Positions 5,050 to 8,149 of a stretch of DNA of 8,149 bases are shown here, one piece after another (within the stretch, counting starts at the first letter, position 1; the number at the start of each line of letters is the position of its first letter). The DNA comes from an uncultured Alphaproteobacteria bacterium. GTDB taxonomy: Bacteria; Pseudomonadota; Alphaproteobacteria; Caulobacterales; Hyphomonadaceae. The DNA is taken from NCBI GenBank assembly GCA_903831485.1, contig CAIKXW010000021.1:1-8149 (forward strand), given 5' to 3'. The translations under genes were made by a program, and so were the position numbers. The notes beneath the pieces were generated by a model that was not told the origin of the DNA, did not search any database, and saw nothing but the letters and a program-made list of their open reading frames with translations.

Positions 5050-6615
5050 ATGACGGACCTTCAACGCACGGTGACGGGCGCCGAAGCGATTATCGGATCG
5101 CTGGCGGATTGCGGTGTCGCCGCGTGCTTCGCCAACCCCGGCACCAGCGAGATGCATCTCGTGACGGCGCTGGATCGCGAGCCGCGGATCAGGAGCGTGC
5201 TGTGCCTGTTTGAGGGCGTGGCGACGGGGGCGGCGGATGGCTATGCGCGGATGGCGGGCGTGCCGGCGCTGACGCTTCTGCATCTCGGGCCGGGCTATCT
5301 CAATGGCGGGGCGAACATCCACAATGGCCGGCGGGCGTTCGTGCCGATGATCAACCTGATCGGCGATCATGCCGTGACGCACCGCCAGTATGATGCGCCG
5401 CTGGCGTCGGACATTGCTGCGCTCGCCGCGCCCAACTCGCGCTGGCTGAAGTCGGTGGACCTCGTCGAGGATGCTGGCGCGCTGGCGGTCGAGGCGTTTG
5501 AAGCCAGCTACGGTCCGCCACCGGGTCCGGTGTCGCTGATCATGCCTGCGGATGTGGCGTGGACAGGTGGGGCGAGTCGGGCATCCGGCGGCGCGCGCGC
5601 CGGGCTGAAGACGGCGGACGATGAGGTGGTCGAGAAGGCTGGGCGCGCAATCACCAAGGCGAAGCGGCCGGCAATGCTGGTAAATGGAACGGTGCTGCAT
5701 GCCGGCGGGGCCGAGACGCTGCGGCGGATCGAGGCGCAGGGCGTTCGCGTCATCACCGACACGTTCATGGCGCGCCATGTTCGCGGCGGCGGGCTCTACG
5801 ATGCAGCGCGGCTGCCTTACTTCGCTGAGATGGCGGTGGAGACGCTGGCGGATGTGGACCTGCTCTTGATCGCAGGCACAAAACCGCCGGTTGCGTTCTT
5901 TGCCTATCCCAACACGCCGGGGGCGTTCACGCCGGAGGGGGCGCGGACGATCAGCCTGGGCGGGCCCGAGACAGACAGCCAGGACGCCGTCGCGCGGCTG
6001 GCCGACTGGCTCGATGCGCCGGTGGCGCCGCGCGCGCAGAACTGGGCGCGCCCGGCGCCAGGGTCGGGAGACAAGTTCAATCCGCACACGATCGGTCTGT
6101 CGCTCGCGCACTACCTGCCGGAGGATGCGCTGATTTCGGATGACGGCGTCACGTCGAGCCTGCCGATCTATCAGGCGATGGCGGCTGGCGCGCGCCATGA
6201 ATGGCTCGGTCACACCGGGGGTGCGATCGGGCAGGGCATGCCGGTGGCCGTGGGCGCAGCCATTGCGCGGCCAGACCTGAAGACCGTCTGCCTCGCGGGT
6301 GACGGGGCAGGCATGTACACCGTGCAGTCACTGTGGACGATGGCGCGCGAGAAGCTCGACGTTCTGACCATCGTGTTCGTCAACAACGCCTATCGCATTC
6401 TCAAGATCGAACTCGCGCGCACAGGCGCCGGCAATCCGGGGCCGGCTGCCAACAGCATGCTGAGTCTTGGCAATCCGGAGATCGACTGGGTCAAGCTGAG
6501 CGAGAGCATGGGCGTGGGCGCCGAGGCCGTTGCGACCTGCGCCCAGTTCAACGATGCGCTTCAGCGCGCGGTGAACACGCGCGGACCGCGCCTGATCGCC
6601 TGCCTCATTCCTTGA
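5050..6615 (+). CDS. Thiamine-diphosphate-dependent enzyme, acetolactate synthase large-subunit-like
   Basis: This 521-residue cytosolic protein has the three-domain layout of the POX/acetolactate synthase/benzoylformate decarboxylase superfamily. The N-terminal PYR domain (about 8-170) contains NPGTSE (29-34) and the cofactor-activating glutamate E55 in LFEGVATGAADGYARM. A central domain spans about 185-310. The C-terminal PP domain (about 350-515) has GDG (417-419) and NN (445-446), which bind the diphosphate through a divalent metal. Such enzymes decarboxylate 2-oxo acids or join the resulting unit to another carbonyl. It is shorter than the usual biosynthetic IlvB of about 560-600 residues, and no ilvN small subunit lies nearby, so valine/isoleucine synthesis is unlikely. 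A benzoylformate- or oxo-acid decarboxylase role is as plausible. No neighbour points to a substrate. Its 3' end overlaps the opposite-strand kinase gene by 11 bp. Confidence 0.85.
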   Translation: MTDLQRTVTGAEAIIGSLADCGVAACFANPGTSEMHLVTALDREPRIRSVLCLFEGVATGAADGYARMAGVPALTLLHLGPGYLNGGANIHNGRRAFVPMINLIGDHAVTHRQYDAPLASDIAALAAPNSRWLKSVDLVEDAGALAVEAFEASYGPPPGPVSLIMPADVAWTGGASRASGGARAGLKTADDEVVEKAGRAITKAKRPAMLVNGTVLHAGGAETLRRIEAQGVRVITDTFMARHVRGGGLYDAARLPYFAEMAVETLADVDLLLIAGTKPPVAFFAYPNTPGAFTPEGARTISLGGPETDSQDAVARLADWLDAPVAPRAQNWARPAPGSGDKFNPHTIGLSLAHYLPEDALISDDGVTSSLPIYQAMAAGARHEWLGHTGGAIGQGMPVAVGAAIARPDLKTVCLAGDGAGMYTVQSLWTMAREKLDVLTIVFVNNAYRILKIELARTGAGNPGPAANSMLSLGNPEIDWVKLSESMGVGAEAVATCAQFNDALQRAVNTRGPRLIACLIP

Positions 6616-8149
6616 TGGCCGACTGGCGAGTGGCGAGAACGCGGGAGATCTCGCGCGAGAGAGCGGCGACGTCGACAGGCTTGCCCGAGACGCCTTCGAA
6701 CCCCGCGCCGCGATAGGCGTCGAGGTCTTCGCGCGAAAGCTTGGCTGTAAGTGCGAGGCCCGGCGTTGTCCGGTTCAGGCCATCTGCGTCGCTGCGAATG
6801 GCGTTCAGTGTCTGCATCCCATCGAGGCCGGGCATCACGATGTCCATCAGGACGAGGTCGAAGCGCTGGATCGCACATACATCGAGCGCCTCCGCGCCGG
6901 ATGCTGCAAGCGTGACGGCAAAGCCCAGCTGGCCGAGAAGCAGCTCCGCGATGCGGCGGTTCTTGTCGTTGTCGTCGACGCAGAGGACATGCAGCCCGTC
7001 CCATGCAGCGGCCGTTGAGTCGGCCAGCCTGGCCTCAGCCGGCAGCCCGCCTGCGCGATCGAGTGTCAGCGCGAGCCGGAAATGCGCGCCGCCGCCCTGT
7101 GACGGCTCGAGCGTGAGATCGCCGCCCATCATGCGCGCAAGGCGCCGCGAGATGAAAAGGCCAAGCCCGGCGCCACCGAGGCTGGCCGAGCCGGGCGCCT
7201 GTTCGAACGCGGTGAAGATGCTCTCAGCGGCGTCTTCAGGCACGCCGGTGCCCGTATCGATCACGCTGACGGTGACGCCGATGCGTCCATCCGCCGTGTC
7301 CTTCGTCGAGACCATCAACCTGATCGCGCCTTCGTCGGTGAACTTGATGGCGTTCGAGATGAGATTGCCGACAATCTGCCGGACCCGGCCGGCATCGACC
7401 ATGAGGGGCGCATCGTCTGCGCCGCTGACGTCGATGCTGAGCGCGACGCCCTTGTCGGAGGCCTGCGGTCCCCAGAAGTCCAGCGTGCGCCGCACGAGGG
7501 CCACGATGTCGGTCGGCGACGTCGTGATTTCAAGCTTGCCTGCGTCGATCCGTGAAACGTCCAGCAGGTCGTTGACGATGGCGAGCAGGCCGCGCCCCGC
7601 CTCGTCGATCAGGCTGAGCATCTCCTGGCTTTCGCGCTCATCGAGCCCGCGCTTCAGCAGTTCGACCGACCCGAGGATGGCGTTGAGGGGCGTGCGCACT
7701 TCATGGCCCATCACGGCGATGAAATCCGACTTCGCCTTGTTGGCGGCTCTTGCCTGGTCGCGTCCGGTGCGGAGCGCTTCCTCGGCGACCTTGATGAAGT
7801 TGATGTCCTGGAGCGAACCTGAGATGCGCATCGTGCCGTCGGGATTCTCGCTGTCACGCGCCCGCGCCGAGAACCAGCGATAGCCGCGGGACTTCGTCAG
7901 GAGCCGGAAATCCACGCGGATGCGGGTGCCGCGCGCGCGCCCGGTCGCGAAGGCGTCCCTCAAGGTCTGGACGTCGTCCGTGTGGATGAATCTGTGGACG
8001 TCGACGAGGATCGCGCTGAACTCGGCGCCCGAATAGCCGGTCACGGCCTGGAAGCTTTCCGAAACATCGAAGCGCGGCACGTCAACCTCGGGTACATCCC
8101 AGAGCCCGACGCGCGCCGCCTCCAGCGCGACACCGGCGCGTGCGGCGCT
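6605..8149 (-). CDS. Hybrid sensor histidine kinase (PAS-HisKA-HATPase-REC), 5' end beyond the window
   Basis: The frame stays open to the right edge, so the N-terminus is missing; 514 residues are visible, numbered here from the edge. Residues about 8-117 form a PAS domain (ARVGLWDVPE, then SESFQAVTGYSG, FIHTDD and SGSLQDIN). HisKA follows with GHEVRTPLNAI, phospho-accepting H149 (codon 7705-7703). The ATPase domain has NLISNAIKF, DTGTGVP and GGAGLGLFI. A C-terminal receiver has VLCVDDN, phospho-accepting D436 (codon 6844-6842) in LVLMDIVMPGLDG, ALTA and GKPVD with K490. It therefore senses a signal, autophosphorylates on histidine and passes phosphate to its own receiver, then presumably to a separate phosphotransfer protein. 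No transmembrane segment is visible, but one could lie in the missing part. A GTG at 8080 falls inside the PAS domain and is not the start. All catalytic residues are present; the signal is unknown. Confidence 0.9.
   Translation of the reverse strand, partial: SAARAGVALEAARVGLWDVPEVDVPRFDVSESFQAVTGYSGAEFSAILVDVHRFIHTDDVQTLRDAFATGRARGTRIRVDFRLLTKSRGYRWFSARARDSENPDGTMRISGSLQDINFIKVAEEALRTGRDQARAANKAKSDFIAVMGHEVRTPLNAILGSVELLKRGLDERESQEMLSLIDEAGRGLLAIVNDLLDVSRIDAGKLEITTSPTDIVALVRRTLDFWGPQASDKGVALSIDVSGADDAPLMVDAGRVRQIVGNLISNAIKFTDEGAIRLMVSTKDTADGRIGVTVSVIDTGTGVPEDAAESIFTAFEQAPGSASLGGAGLGLFISRRLARMMGGDLTLEPSQGGGAHFRLALTLDRAGGLPAEARLADSTAAAWDGLHVLCVDDNDKNRRIAELLLGQLGFAVTLAASGAEALDVCAIQRFDLVLMDIVMPGLDGMQTLNAIRSDADGLNRTTPGLALTAKLSREDLDAYRGAGFEGVSGKPVDVAALSREISRVLATRQSAIKE

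Noticed and set aside
4981..6213. Long minus-strand frame opposite the TPP enzyme (410 codons)
   Set aside because: It is arginine-dominated and lacks any family signature; it is a shadow frame typical of GC-rich DNA.
6741..7883. Long plus-strand frame opposite the histidine kinase (380 codons)
   Set aside because: It is rich in Ser, Arg and Pro with no recognisable fold, while the opposite strand encodes every kinase motif.
8078..8080. GTG as the start codon of the histidine kinase
   Set aside because: The frame continues upstream to the window edge with PAS-like sequence (ALEAARVGLWDVPE), so this codon is an internal valine.

Overview
The window is GC-rich (third codon positions are mostly G or C) and densely coded on both strands. 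Two things suggest an alphaproteobacterium. The leftmost gene is a NadQ-type regulator (COG4111), a family I know from Alphaproteobacteria. The HD hydrolase, potassium channel and acetolactate-synthase-like proteins also resemble alphaproteobacterial versions that I recall. A Caulobacterales/Hyphomonadaceae origin is possible but is only a guess.

Layout. (1) Positions 1-78 are non-coding and hold an almost perfect 25-bp inverted repeat. It overlaps a plausible minus-strand promoter that would fire leftward out of the window. (2) Positions 79-2269 hold a minus-strand gene set read right to left: an HD-domain 5'-nucleotidase-like protein, a cysteine-dependent tyrosine-phosphatase-like protein and NadQ. 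The last two overlap by 4 nt. (3) Positions 2270-2837 are mostly non-coding, apart from a probable 49-residue single-pass membrane protein (2493-2642, plus strand) followed by two GC-rich hairpins. (4) Positions 2838-4984 hold a plus-strand pair: a dihydroorotase-family amidohydrolase and, overlapping its stop by 1 nt, a six-helix voltage-gated-type potassium channel with a C-terminal zinc ribbon. (5) Positions 5050-6615 (plus) encode a thiamine-diphosphate enzyme of the acetolactate synthase/benzoylformate decarboxylase superfamily. (6) Positions 6605-8149 (minus) encode a hybrid sensor histidine kinase cut by the right edge. Its 3' end overlaps the TPP enzyme tail to tail by 11 bp.

How the genes may work together. 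NadQ is the known-family repressor of de novo NAD synthesis genes. The inverted repeat just past its 3' end, lying over a minus-strand -10 element, is the best candidate operator here. A nadA/nadABC operon may therefore begin just left of position 1; this is an inference. The HD hydrolase and phosphatase share the NadQ gene set and could act on nucleotides or phosphoproteins, but no substrate can be read from sequence. The amidohydrolase and potassium channel are probably co-translated without an obvious biochemical link. The TPP enzyme and the histidine kinase look independent of each other.

I see no mobile element, CRISPR array, tRNA, rRNA or phage gene. Most of the window is ordinary chromosomal housekeeping. 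The points worth checking are the putative NadQ operator, the amidohydrolase lacking the first histidine of its metal site, the HD-phosphatase-NadQ gene set and the small membrane protein.
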